DNA from: Prevotella sp. UBA5379
Lineage (GTDB): Bacteria; Bacteroidota; Bacteroidia; Bacteroidales; Bacteroidaceae
Length of the DNA stretch: 15,040 bases
Reading direction: 5' to 3'
NCBI GenBank assembly: GCA_002409785.1
Contig: DHOX01000069.1
Span: 43,958-58,997 of the forward strand
Part shown: piece by piece, positions 7,190 through 15,040 of the stretch
Layout: the number at the start of each line of letters is the position of its first letter
Position numbering within the stretch: the stretch's first letter is position 1
Made by a program: the position numbers and the translations under genes
Notes under the pieces: generated by a model
What the model was told of the DNA's origin: nothing
The model's database searches: none
What the model saw: only the letters and a program-made list of their open reading frames with translations

Positions 7190-10100
7190 ATGAAACAAAT
7201 TAAACTTATAACCTTTTTGTTGGCGATACTCTCTTGCACGTTTACTTTCGCCCAGCAACGGGTCTTTACGGGCAGTGTCGTAGATAGTCAGGGAAGTCCA
7301 ATTATCGGCGCATCGGTTATTCAGAAAGGCACAGCAAAAGGTGGCGTAACGGACCTGGATGGAAATTTCTCGGTCTCGGTTGATCCGGGGTCTACATTAG
7401 TCATTTCCTATATTGGCTATTTGGCTAAGGAGGTGAAAGCTGCTCCAAATCTGAAAATTGTTTTGAAAGATAACTCAACAGCATTGAATGAAGTCGTAGT
7501 CATAGGCTATGGAGTACAGAAAAAAAGTGTCGTAACGGCTTCTATCGCTAAGGTTTCTGCAGACGATCTGTTAGGGACCAATCCCGTACGTGTGGATAAT
7601 GCTTTGAAAGGTCTTGCCGCTGGCGTAACGGTGACCTCTTCCTCTGGTCAGCCCGGAGCGGCTGCTCGCATTCGGATCAGAGGAGTTGGTACGATTAATG
7701 ACAGTGATCCGCTCTATATCGTTGACGGTATGCCGATAGAAGGTGGAATCGATTATCTGAACCCGAGCGATATTCAGAGTATTGAGGTTTTGAAAGATGC
7801 TGCCTCCGGAGCTATCTACGGCACCCGTGCTGCTAATGGTGTCGTCCTGGTTACTACTAAAGGCGGTCAGAAAGGGAGGACTCGTGTCAACTATAATCTT
7901 TCTGCTGGTTATCAAAGACCCTGGAAGCACCGTGATGTCCTTAATGCAACGGAATATGCCGTAATGATGAATGAGGGACTGCTCAATGCCGGTCAGGCTC
8001 CGATCTATGCGGATCCTTACTCATTCGGAAAGGGAACGGACTGGCAGAAGGAAGTCTTCAATAATGATGCTCCGGTTATCAATCACGAGGTGAATATCAG
8101 CGGCGCATCGGATAAGGTTAATTATTACCTTTCCATGGGATATTATCATCAGGATGGTATCGTAGGCGGTAACTTTGACCGAAGTAATTACCGCAGGCTT
8201 ACACTTCGTAGTAATACCAGGTACAATGTGTTTGATGACGTCAAGGACCGTGACTGGTTGAATAAACTCGATATTACAGTCAACTTGTCCTACGCACGGA
8301 TACAAAGCAAGTCTATCGATGCGAACTCGCAATATGGCAGTGTCCTGGGAAGTGCTCTTTACCTTTCTCCTATTCTGACTCCGACAGTCAGCGGAACTGC
8401 TGCTGATGCCCAACTGGCACAGTATGGGGGACAAGAACAGGGAATCTATGACAAGCATGGGAATCTGTATACGGTCCCCGGACCGTCTTATAATGAGATC
8501 AATAATCCGCTGGCTATGCTTTCCCTTCCTGGTGATAACTACTGGAGTCACAAGTTCGTAACTGATTTCGCAGCTGATCTGAGTCTTGGTTACGGGTTTT
8601 CATATCGTATCTCATACAGTGCTGATCTTTCCTTTTGGGGAGCCGACGGTTATATCCGTAAGTACTACCTCTCCAGTAATAATAAGGAGAGTATCACCAA
8701 TGCTCATTCCTATAGTGACCGGGGAACGGTATGGCAGCTCGAGAATGTCCTGACGTGGGATAGGAAATATGGCCGGCATAGCATCAATGCCGTTATCGGA
8801 CAGAGTGCCTTTAAGAACAGCGGTTACAACCTTTGGGGGGAACTGCAGAATCTGAAGGATCTGAACAAGCCTTATATGAATAATACCAGTGCCCTCCGGA
8901 GTGAAGGAGAGATGGCTGCCAGTGGCGGCCCGGCTTATGAACACAAGTTGTCTTCCAGCTTCTTCCGTGCCAGTTATAACTATGATGAACGCTATATGGC
9001 GCAGTTTACGATCCGTCGGGACGGGAGTTCCAGATTTGGTGCCAATAACCGTTATGCGACTTTTCCCTCTTTCTCTCTGGGTTGGAATATCATCAATGAA
9101 CCCTATCTGAAGATACCTGACTGGCTGAGTAATCTGAAACTTCGTTTTTCGTGGGGCAAAAATGGCAATGATAACATCGGGGACTTTACCTACGCTGCCT
9201 GGACGGCCGTCGGATACAATGGCGTCTTCGGACGTAACGAGAAAGAAATCAATGGCGTACAGGCTGGTTCCCTGTCTAACCCGAATCTGAAATGGGAGGA
9301 GAGCAAGCAGACGGATATCGGATTGGACATGGGCTTCTTCAGCAATTCTTTGACCTTGACGGTGGACTGGTACGATAAGAAGACGAGTGGCATGATCATC
9401 TCCATGCCGATTCCTGCTTATGTGGGGGCTGATCCTCCATTGGGAAATGTGGGTGATATGGATAATTCCGGTATAGAGTTTGAAATGGGTTATAAGTTCC
9501 GCGTGTCAGATTTCAATTTCCAGATCAAGGGAAATGCCAGTTATCTGCACAACAAACTGGTTAATCTCGGTAATTCTGCCGGATTTCTGCCCTTGGACGC
9601 AATGCAGAATACGGGCACGATTACCCGTGCTGAGAACGGTCTGCCTTTCCCGTATTTCTATGGGTACAAGACGGACGGTATTTTCCAGAATATAGATGAG
9701 GTGCATAATTATAAGAATGCGGACGGAGAAATGATTCAGCCGAATGCCGTTCCCGGGGACGTACGTTTTGTGGATGTCGATGGGGATGGCTCGATTACCG
9801 CCGGGGACGAGACAAAGATCGGCAAAGGAATGCCGGACTGGACTTATGGGGTCACCTTCAATGCTTCCTGGCGTGACTTCGACTTTATGATGATGTGGCA
9901 GGGAACAATAGGCAATGATATCTATGATGCCACGAGGCGTACGGATATCCAACCGGCAAACTTGCCTTCCTATATGTTGAATCGCTGGACCGGTGAGGGT
10001 ACCAGTAATAAGTATCCTCGTTTTAAGGTCGGTGATGGTACCAACTGGCAGAGCTCTGACCTTTATATTACCGATGGCTCTTATTTGAGATTGAAGAATA

Positions 10101-10312
10101 TCGAGTTGGGCTATACGCTTCCTAAAAATCTTACAAGTAAGTTTATGTGTGATCGGCTGCGTGTTTTTGTAGCTGCAGAGAATCTCATTACCTTTACCAA
10201 ATATGCCGGTTATGACCCTGAGATTTCTTCAGGAGGCACTTCCCTTGGAGTGGACTACGGCGTCTATCCTCAGAGTCGCACTTTTTCTATCGGTTTTAAT
10301 ATCGGCTTTTAA
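7190..10312 (+). CDS. SusC-like TonB-dependent outer-membrane oligosaccharide transporter
   Basis: The 1040-residue protein is the import channel of the glycan locus and works with the SusD-like lid encoded next. A signal peptide covers about residues 1-21 (ends TFAQQ). Residues 24-95 form the carboxypeptidase-regulatory-like domain (GSVVDSQGSPIIGASV, DLDGNFSV). The TonB-box region LNEVVVIGYG is at 99-108. A plug domain follows, with RIRGVGTINDSDPLYIVDG and IEVLKDAASGAIYGTRAANG, then the 22-strand-type barrel ending in an aromatic (FNIGF). An acidic DVDGDGSI loop at 862-869 is often seen in SusC proteins. There is no STN domain, so it is not the type that signals to an anti-sigma factor. SusD starts 26 bases downstream. 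Specificity for a beta-glucan is inferred only from the neighbours. Confidence 0.96.
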   Translation: MKQIKLITFLLAILSCTFTFAQQRVFTGSVVDSQGSPIIGASVIQKGTAKGGVTDLDGNFSVSVDPGSTLVISYIGYLAKEVKAAPNLKIVLKDNSTALNEVVVIGYGVQKKSVVTASIAKVSADDLLGTNPVRVDNALKGLAAGVTVTSSSGQPGAAARIRIRGVGTINDSDPLYIVDGMPIEGGIDYLNPSDIQSIEVLKDAASGAIYGTRAANGVVLVTTKGGQKGRTRVNYNLSAGYQRPWKHRDVLNATEYAVMMNEGLLNAGQAPIYADPYSFGKGTDWQKEVFNNDAPVINHEVNISGASDKVNYYLSMGYYHQDGIVGGNFDRSNYRRLTLRSNTRYNVFDDVKDRDWLNKLDITVNLSYARIQSKSIDANSQYGSVLGSALYLSPILTPTVSGTAADAQLAQYGGQEQGIYDKHGNLYTVPGPSYNEINNPLAMLSLPGDNYWSHKFVTDFAADLSLGYGFSYRISYSADLSFWGADGYIRKYYLSSNNKESITNAHSYSDRGTVWQLENVLTWDRKYGRHSINAVIGQSAFKNSGYNLWGELQNLKDLNKPYMNNTSALRSEGEMAASGGPAYEHKLSSSFFRASYNYDERYMAQFTIRRDGSSRFGANNRYATFPSFSLGWNIINEPYLKIPDWLSNLKLRFSWGKNGNDNIGDFTYAAWTAVGYNGVFGRNEKEINGVQAGSLSNPNLKWEESKQTDIGLDMGFFSNSLTLTVDWYDKKTSGMIISMPIPAYVGADPPLGNVGDMDNSGIEFEMGYKFRVSDFNFQIKGNASYLHNKLVNLGNSAGFLPLDAMQNTGTITRAENGLPFPYFYGYKTDGIFQNIDEVHNYKNADGEMIQPNAVPGDVRFVDVDGDGSITAGDETKIGKGMPDWTYGVTFNASWRDFDFMMMWQGTIGNDIYDATRRTDIQPANLPSYMLNRWTGEGTSNKYPRFKVGDGTNWQSSDLYITDGSYLRLKNIELGYTLPKNLTSKFMCDRLRVFVAAENLITFTKYAGYDPEISSGGTSLGVDYGVYPQSRTFSIGFNIGF

Positions 10313-10338
10313 TCATACATCCTAATTATTACTATATT

Positions 10339-11862
10339 ATGAAACGAAATCAAATTATTATAATGAGTTTGCTGGCAGTTTCTTTGTTGGGACTGGCAGG
10401 ATGCTCGGATAGTTTTCTGGATGTGACTCCTCCGGATAAGGCCACACTTCAGGAATATTACAATACTTATGACCATTTATCGGAAGCCTTGGTTGCTACT
10501 TATAATCCCATGCGTGAATATGATTGGAACGGCAAGCAGTATGCTCCGCTCAATTTTTGCAGCGACGTGATGGGGGATGATATGTGGGTCGGTGGAGCCA
10601 GCATCTCCGATAATCAGTTCTTGCACAAAATAGCCGATTATGCTTCTACGGCTAACTCCAGTGATGCACTGACCGGGATATGGGATCAGTGTTATAAGGG
10701 TGTCTGCAATGCCAATAATTTGCTGACTTATATCAGTTGGAATCAGTCTAATTTGTCCGCAGATTCATTGGCAGAATATGCAGCTGAGGCTCGCGTGCTG
10801 AGGGCTTTCTATTATTGTCAGCTGTGGAAATTTTATGGCAATATTCCTTTCTATATGACCAACCCCGATGCTCCGTATCTCGTAGATCAGAAGTCAGCGG
10901 ATGAGGTCTATACTGAGGTCATCAAGGATTTGGAAGACGCCATAGATTCCAAGAAACTTCCGATGAGATGGGACGATGCTAATCTCGGCCGGACCTCTCA
11001 GGCCATGGCCTATATGCTCTATGCAGAGATGGTCATGTACCAGAACGATCAGAGCCGTTATGCCAAGGCTCTCGGCTATTTGCAGGAGATTATCAATAGT
11101 GGACTGTATGCCTTGAACCCGAGTTATGCGAATATTTTCGAGGAGAGTGGGGAATGGTCTTCGGAAAGCATTTTTGAGATTAATTATAAGGATGATCAGG
11201 CCGTACGGGGCTGGGCAAATGTGAATGCTGCCGGTGGAACAGTCTTTCCGCGTCTGATCAGCCCGACTAACTGGAAAACAGGAACTGAGGGCGTTGAAAG
11301 CGGATGGGGCTTCGGTCCTGTGCGCACGGAAACTTACAATATGTTTGCTGATGGAGATGCCCGCCGGGACGTGACTTGTTTTGATGCCCGCCAGGGTTCC
11401 TACACCAAGCGCTATCAGGATACAGGCTTTTTCCTCGGCAAATACATTGCCAAGACAGCTAATAATGCGGATCAGATTGCTGATGCCGACTTAAACTTCA
11501 ATAATAACCTGCGTATCTATCGCTATGCAGAGACTTTGCTCGATGCGGCAGAATTGCTGCTGCGTACTAATGGGTCTACGGTTCAGGCTCAGGAGTATTT
11601 AAATCTGGTGCATCATCGGGCCGGACTGACGGATAACAAGGCTGCAACGATTGACAATATCATCGAAGAGCGCCATCTCGAGTTTGTTGGTGAAGGTAAG
11701 CGTTACTGGGATCTGATCCGTACAGGCAAGGCTGCTACGGTATTGGTACCGGATGCATACGGTTATCGTACCAATACCTGGAGCGATAGTAAGAAATATC
11801 TGCCTATACCGCAGAGCGAAATTGATGCTGCTCAGAATACGTTAACTCAGAATAAATATTAA
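10339..11862 (+). CDS. SusD-like surface glycan-binding lipoprotein
   Basis: This 507-residue protein is the lid and first glycan-binding protein of the SusCD complex. A lipoprotein signal ends in LAGC with the lipidated cysteine at C22. The next residues, SDSFLD, are acidic, in line with export to the outer face. The N-terminal half has the SusD fold with tetratricopeptide-like helices (AEARVLRAFYYCQLWKFYG is typical). The C-terminal RagB/SusD part includes IIEERHLEFVGEGKRYWDLIRTG and the closing YLPIPQSEI, all strongly characteristic. The length is normal for the family. It sits 26 bases after susC and 14 bases before the next lipoprotein gene, so the three are surely co-transcribed. Ligand contacts cannot be assigned without a structure. 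Confidence 0.96.
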   Translation: MKRNQIIIMSLLAVSLLGLAGCSDSFLDVTPPDKATLQEYYNTYDHLSEALVATYNPMREYDWNGKQYAPLNFCSDVMGDDMWVGGASISDNQFLHKIADYASTANSSDALTGIWDQCYKGVCNANNLLTYISWNQSNLSADSLAEYAAEARVLRAFYYCQLWKFYGNIPFYMTNPDAPYLVDQKSADEVYTEVIKDLEDAIDSKKLPMRWDDANLGRTSQAMAYMLYAEMVMYQNDQSRYAKALGYLQEIINSGLYALNPSYANIFEESGEWSSESIFEINYKDDQAVRGWANVNAAGGTVFPRLISPTNWKTGTEGVESGWGFGPVRTETYNMFADGDARRDVTCFDARQGSYTKRYQDTGFFLGKYIAKTANNADQIADADLNFNNNLRIYRYAETLLDAAELLLRTNGSTVQAQEYLNLVHHRAGLTDNKAATIDNIIEERHLEFVGEGKRYWDLIRTGKAATVLVPDAYGYRTNTWSDSKKYLPIPQSEIDAAQNTLTQNKY

Positions 11863-11876
11863 AAGAATACATTCTT
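11863..11876 (+). repeat. Palindromic 14-base spacer between susD and the third gene
   Basis: The whole intercistronic gap is AAGAATACATTCTT, a perfect inverted repeat (AAGAAT/ATTCTT) that abuts the stop codon on one side and the ATG on the other. As RNA it would form a short, weak stem at the ribosome-binding region. It could simply be AT-rich chance. Confidence 0.4.
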
Positions 11877-13754
11877 ATGAAGAAATTCAGTTTATATATT
11901 GGTGGAGCGTTATTGCTCGCCGGGGCATTGGCATCCTGTTCACCGGAGTCGTATGACGGTCTGGATGAGAAAGGTCTTCCTCTGGCAGAGGATGCTCAGG
12001 TAAATGTCAGCGTGGCAGATTCAACGAATAACGTGACCTTCCAGATGGCCGGTAAAGGAATTTATCCGGTATGGTATATCCCGGTCGACGGAAAAGAGGT
12101 AACGAAGAATCCGATCTATTCAACTCTTAATCCACTGAATAAAATCTGGTCTAATGCCGGTGATTATACCATTTATTATCTGGTAGGAAATCATAACGGT
12201 ATGTCACAGGGCATGGGAAAGGCAACTTTCCATATTCAGAACTCCCTGACCAATTATGACAATATCATATCTATGCTTTCCTCTGGTACCTGGCGGATAG
12301 CTTCTACGGAAGCCGGACATATTGCCCGCGGTCCTTCTGGAACCGACGGAACCTCTTGGTATAGTGCTGCTGCAGGAGAGAAAGCCGATAAAGGGGTATA
12401 TGATGACCGGATTACTTTTTCCAAGGATGGTTCCTATACTTATGACCCTGGTACAGGTGGAACGGTTTACGTGAATACAGGATGCTCCATTTTCCCGGAA
12501 TATCATCAGAATGAGGATTATATGGTACCCGTAAAGCAGCAGAAAACCACTTATACCTTGAGTACAGAGGGGGATAATGTTTATATGACGATGCCGGCAG
12601 GTACACTCTTCCCTTATATCCCCGCAGATGATGCTTATAAGAGTGAACTTAAACTCCGTATCGAGAGTTTGTTGGGAACTTCTATGGTATTGGTATGGGA
12701 TGATGGGACGATTGCCTGGCATTATATCCTGACTTGTGCGGATGAGGGATTCCAGGGATATAATGCTTCAAGTGACTGTAATCTCTTTAAGAGTTGTAAG
12801 TTTACAAATACGTATTATTATGCTCCCGGATGGACCCAGATTCAGGACCCGGAAATGACGTCCAGTGGAAATTCATATACAGTCACTCTGCCGGAAGCTA
12901 CCACCGGCCAGTGGCAGGCCCAGGCGTTCTTCCATACAGACATGACTACTAATGCTGCCAATCATTATGATTTTTCAGCGAAATTACTGTCTACAAAGGA
13001 TCATGACAATGTGACGGTCAAACTCTTTAGGTCCGGTGATGATCAAACATATTATTTCCTGGATAATGTCAAACTCAAGGCCTTTGAGCCTTATATCTTC
13101 TACAAGAGCGATATGCCAGGTATCGATATGGATAAAGTGGACCTGGTTCTCGATTTTGGGGGCAATCAGGCGGGCACTCAAGTGACGGTTTCCGACATAG
13201 ACCTTCAAGAGCATGCCTGTGATGGGGTTGTAGCTCCCCAGGAAGATCAGGATAAGACGGTATATACTTATGACTCGCCGATGAATCTCTGGAAATCAAA
13301 TGTAGATGATAAAGGCACCGGGGGATTTACTACTTATTTTTACTATGCTCCTGGGTGGGCTCAGATTGCTGACCCTGATCTCAGCGTGGATAAGGGCGCG
13401 TATACTGTTACCTTACCAACGGCTACTAATGAGCAGTGGCAGGCTCAGGTGCATCTCATCACGACGATTTCTGGTGAGGCAGATACCAAGTATGATTTTT
13501 CTTGTAAATTGCTTCCGACAGAAGATGTCAAGGGTGTTACCATCAAAATGACGGATACTGCCAGTGATGATAATTACTACTTCCTGAAACAGGCTGATCT
13601 GATAGCAGGTCAGGAATATACATTGAAAGTTCCTGCTGTCGTCCTTCCTAAAGGTGCTGCTAAGGCTCTGAAACTGGTGTTTGATTTCGGTGGTAATCCT
13701 GCGGATGAACAAGTGAAAATTTATAATATCGTTTTTCAGAAAACAGCACAATGA
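11877..13754 (+). CDS. Multidomain surface glycan-binding lipoprotein (SusE/F position) with tandem C-terminal binding-module-like repeats
   Basis: The 625-residue protein occupies the slot after SusD where surface glycan-binding proteins are encoded. The lipoprotein signal ends LASC (C21) followed by SPESYD. Residues about 33-121 look like an Ig/PKD-type domain (SNAGDYTIYYLVG near 92-104). Residues about 122-305 form a separate domain with SGTWRIAS, GPSGTDGTSWYSAAAGEKAD, YDDRITFSKDGSYTYDPGTG and a late IAWHYILT, a pattern I associate with Bacteroidota SusE/F-position proteins. Two related repeats follow, about 309-446 and 484-623. They share YYYAPGW/FYYAPGW, TVTLP-AT--QWQAQ, YDFS-KLL, YYFL and LVLDFGG/LVFDFGG, spaced 175 residues apart. 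They resemble CBM4/9-like jelly rolls. There are no catalytic motifs. Binding of a beta-1,3-glucan is inferred from the GH16 neighbour. Confidence 0.85.
   Translation: MKKFSLYIGGALLLAGALASCSPESYDGLDEKGLPLAEDAQVNVSVADSTNNVTFQMAGKGIYPVWYIPVDGKEVTKNPIYSTLNPLNKIWSNAGDYTIYYLVGNHNGMSQGMGKATFHIQNSLTNYDNIISMLSSGTWRIASTEAGHIARGPSGTDGTSWYSAAAGEKADKGVYDDRITFSKDGSYTYDPGTGGTVYVNTGCSIFPEYHQNEDYMVPVKQQKTTYTLSTEGDNVYMTMPAGTLFPYIPADDAYKSELKLRIESLLGTSMVLVWDDGTIAWHYILTCADEGFQGYNASSDCNLFKSCKFTNTYYYAPGWTQIQDPEMTSSGNSYTVTLPEATTGQWQAQAFFHTDMTTNAANHYDFSAKLLSTKDHDNVTVKLFRSGDDQTYYFLDNVKLKAFEPYIFYKSDMPGIDMDKVDLVLDFGGNQAGTQVTVSDIDLQEHACDGVVAPQEDQDKTVYTYDSPMNLWKSNVDDKGTGGFTTYFYYAPGWAQIADPDLSVDKGAYTVTLPTATNEQWQAQVHLITTISGEADTKYDFSCKLLPTEDVKGVTIKMTDTASDDNYYFLKQADLIAGQEYTLKVPAVVLPKGAAKALKLVFDFGGNPADEQVKIYNIVFQKTAQ
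12801..13748 (+). repeat. Tandem duplicated domain inside the glycan-binding protein
   Basis: Copy 1 starts at 12801 (residue 309) and copy 2 at 13326 (residue 484). The copies share a start (APGW preceded by aromatics), a middle (GQWQAQ or EQWQAQ, then YDFS-KLL) and an end (DFGGN followed by Q(V/T)-(V/I)), so they derive from one ancestral domain. They have drifted well apart in sequence, so the duplication is old. Confidence 0.85.
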
Positions 13755-13766
13755 CTATTTGTTTTG

Positions 13767-13802
13767 CCTTCGACAGCAGGTCATTAGACTTGCTCTCGAA
13801 GG
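13767..13802 (+). other. Intercistronic hairpin between the glycan-binding protein and GH16 genes
   Basis: Left arm 13767-13782 pairs with right arm 13787-13802 around an ATTA loop. Of 16 positions, 14 are Watson-Crick, one is a G-U wobble and one a C-C mismatch. The outer stem is CCTTCGA/TCGAAGG. No U-run follows (GGATTGAAG), so it does not look like an intrinsic terminator. It lies 12 bases after one stop codon and 44 before the next ATG, in the widest gap of the operon (92 bases). A role in mRNA processing, stability or partial read-through is inferred. Confidence 0.65.
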
Positions 13803-13846
13803 ATTGAAGAATGGTGTGAAGAAACTCAATTTTATCGGAAATAATA

Positions 13847-14932
13847 ATGAAAAAAATAATGATTTTTAGCATGCTCTTTATCTCTGTACTTGGATTCCTG
13901 AGTTGCAGTGATAGTGATGAAGGTACAAAGTATGCACCTGCTACGGAAACAGTCACTTTGACTCAGTCTTTCTTTTCAGTGGACACGGCTGCACAGACCG
14001 TTCAGGTCGGAATTAAGGCAGACCATGAATTTGCGGCCTATTCCAATGATTCCTGGTTGTCGGTTTCTCCTTCCAACAGCATCTCACGGGATACTTCGTT
14101 AACCATTCAGGTGTCAGCTAATAAAACTTCTCTGAAGCGTAATGGGACTGTAGTGATCTGGTGTGGAGGTACGCGTGACAGTATTAAGATTACTCAGGAT
14201 GCGGGCACTTCGGAGATCCAGCCTCCATTGCCGGGTTATTCTTTAGTATGGAATGATGAGTTTGACGGCTCTCAGTTGGGTAGTGACTGGACTTATGAAG
14301 TACAGAGCGCCGGATGGGTGAATAATGAACTCCAGAATTATGTACAAGAAGATCAGGTGGCACAAGTTTCTGATGGAACATTGAAGATCAATTTGCTGAA
14401 TGATAATGGTACGGTCAAGAGCGCTCGCATCTATGCTCGTAAGAGTACGGGTTGGAAATATGGTTATATTGAAGCTCGGATAAAGTTGCCGAAAGGTAAA
14501 GGCACATGGCCTGCATTCTGGATGATGCCTGTTAATAATCAAACTTGGCCTGATGATGGCGAGATTGATATTATGGAGGAAGTAGGATATGATCCGAATG
14601 TGGTCGTTTCAACGATTCACTGCAAAAAATATAATAATGGAGGTACAGCGATAGAAAGTGCTCGCCAGACAGTCTCTACGGCACAGAGTGATTTCCATAC
14701 TTACGGCCTCGAATGGACATCTGATGATCTGACCTTCTATGTGGATAATAATAAATTGCTAACGTATAAAAATGACGGAAGTGGAAAGGATGCATGGCCC
14801 TTTGACAATCCTTTTTATGTGATCTTGAATCTTGCCTGGGGAGGCAGCTGGGGAGGTCAGCAGGGAGTTGACACGACAAGTCTGCCTGCTACTATGACCG
14901 TGGATTATGTCAGGGTGTTCCAAAAGAAATAA
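13847..14932 (+). CDS. BACON-GH16 surface lipoprotein, laminarinase-type endo-beta-1,3-glucanase
   Basis: The 361-residue protein is likely the surface endo-enzyme that cuts the polysaccharide before import. Its lipoprotein signal ends FLSC (C20) followed by the acidic SDSDEG, favouring display on the cell surface. Residues about 35-120 form a BACON domain (NDSWLSVSPSNS, then IKITQDAG). The GH16 catalytic domain covers about 130-361, with WNDEFDG near the start, ARKSTGWKYGYIEARIKLP, GTWPAFWMMP (219-228), and the active site EIDIME with nucleophile E239, D241 and acid/base E244. The extra residue (ExDxxE) is the beta-bulge form of laminarinases and related GH16 enzymes, not the ExDxE form of lichenases. 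LAWGGSWGG and DYVRVF close the fold. A later in-frame ATG at 13859 would spoil the signal peptide. A strong terminator follows, making this the last gene of the transcript. Confidence 0.93.
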   Translation: MKKIMIFSMLFISVLGFLSCSDSDEGTKYAPATETVTLTQSFFSVDTAAQTVQVGIKADHEFAAYSNDSWLSVSPSNSISRDTSLTIQVSANKTSLKRNGTVVIWCGGTRDSIKITQDAGTSEIQPPLPGYSLVWNDEFDGSQLGSDWTYEVQSAGWVNNELQNYVQEDQVAQVSDGTLKINLLNDNGTVKSARIYARKSTGWKYGYIEARIKLPKGKGTWPAFWMMPVNNQTWPDDGEIDIMEEVGYDPNVVVSTIHCKKYNNGGTAIESARQTVSTAQSDFHTYGLEWTSDDLTFYVDNNKLLTYKNDGSGKDAWPFDNPFYVILNLAWGGSWGGQQGVDTTSLPATMTVDYVRVFQKK

Positions 14933-14979
14933 CAGATACAGGGTACTGGCATAAGATGCCGTTAGGAGTCGTTCTATAG

Positions 14980-15029
14980 ACAAGAGGGCAAAATTTTCTT
15001 AAAGAAGATTTTGTCCTCTTGTGTTTTTG
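14980..15029 (+). terminator. Rho-independent terminator of the glycan locus
   Basis: Arms 14980-15000 and 15002-15022 (ACAAGAGGGCAAAAT... with its partner) are complementary over 21 positions with two G-U wobbles. In practice the innermost pairs would open into a small TTAAA loop. GTTTTTG follows at once as the U-rich tract. It lies 47 bases after the GH16 stop codon. Confidence 0.85.
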
Positions 15030-15040
15030 TTGTATTTTTG
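15010..15040 (+). promoter_or_regulatory. Possible promoter at the right edge
   Basis: TTTG at 15010-15013, 19 bases, then TATTTTTG at 15033-15040 fit the consensus exactly. The -33 box overlaps the terminator stem. The region is T-rich, so chance is a real possibility, and whatever it would drive lies outside the window. Confidence 0.35.

Noticed and set aside
9773..9796. EF-hand or dockerin-like calcium loop in SusC (DVDGDGSI)
   Set aside because: This acidic loop is common in SusC-family barrels and there is no second dockerin repeat, so it does not indicate a cellulosome-like function.
14948..14960. GGCAT-AAG-ATGCC hairpin just after GH16
   Set aside because: A 5-bp stem with no U-run; the much stronger terminator 20 bases further accounts for the 3' end.
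1..15040. CRISPR arrays, insertion sequences, transposases, phage genes, toxin-antitoxin or defence systems
   Set aside because: No regularly spaced direct repeats, no transposase or integrase motifs, and every long gene is accounted for by housekeeping or glycan-uptake functions.

Overview
The window reads as a chromosomal segment of a Bacteroidota bacterium, most likely order Bacteroidales (Bacteroides or a close relative). The support is a fused SecDF, a SusC/SusD pair with surface lipoproteins carrying acidic residues after the lipid cysteine, BACON and SusE/F-position proteins, and several promoters of the Bacteroidota type (TTTG, 19-21 bases, TAnnTTTG). Most starts have AT-rich leaders without a strong Shine-Dalgarno sequence.

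Left part (1-5850), housekeeping. The 5' part of an HU-family DNA-binding protein gene runs leftward off the window. A divergent pair follows: a rhomboid intramembrane protease and a membrane-anchored endonuclease/exonuclease/phosphatase-family protein, probably one operon. A separate promoter then drives a 1010-residue SecDF translocation motor protein. SecDF ends at a 32-bp hairpin that also ends the convergent gene on the minus strand.

Middle (5850-7190). An ADP-ribosylglycohydrolase-family gene lies on the minus strand. Just upstream of it, in the same direction, is tRNA-Arg(CCT), which has its own well-matched promoter. A 396-base gene-free stretch (6794-7189) holds the tRNA promoter, two copies of TTATCTTTG that could serve as -7 elements for the next operon, and small inverted repeats in that operon's leader.

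Right part (7190-15030), a compact polysaccharide utilisation locus read rightward: SusC-like TonB-dependent transporter, SusD-like lipoprotein, a 625-residue surface glycan-binding lipoprotein with two tandem C-terminal repeats, and a BACON-GH16 lipoprotein with the laminarinase-type ExDxxE active site. A strong terminator follows GH16 directly, so the transcript appears to be four genes. The likely substrate is a beta-1,3-glucan of the laminarin type. GH16 would cut it at the cell surface, the SusD-like and repeat-bearing proteins would hold it, and SusC would import oligosaccharides. No regulator (HTCS, SusR, ECF sigma/anti-sigma) and no exo-acting beta-glucosidase lies in the window.

No clearly novel system is evident. 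The points most worth a second look are the architecture of the glycan-binding protein, the structured RNA between it and GH16, the compact regulator-less locus, and the structured secDF leader with a tiny ORF.
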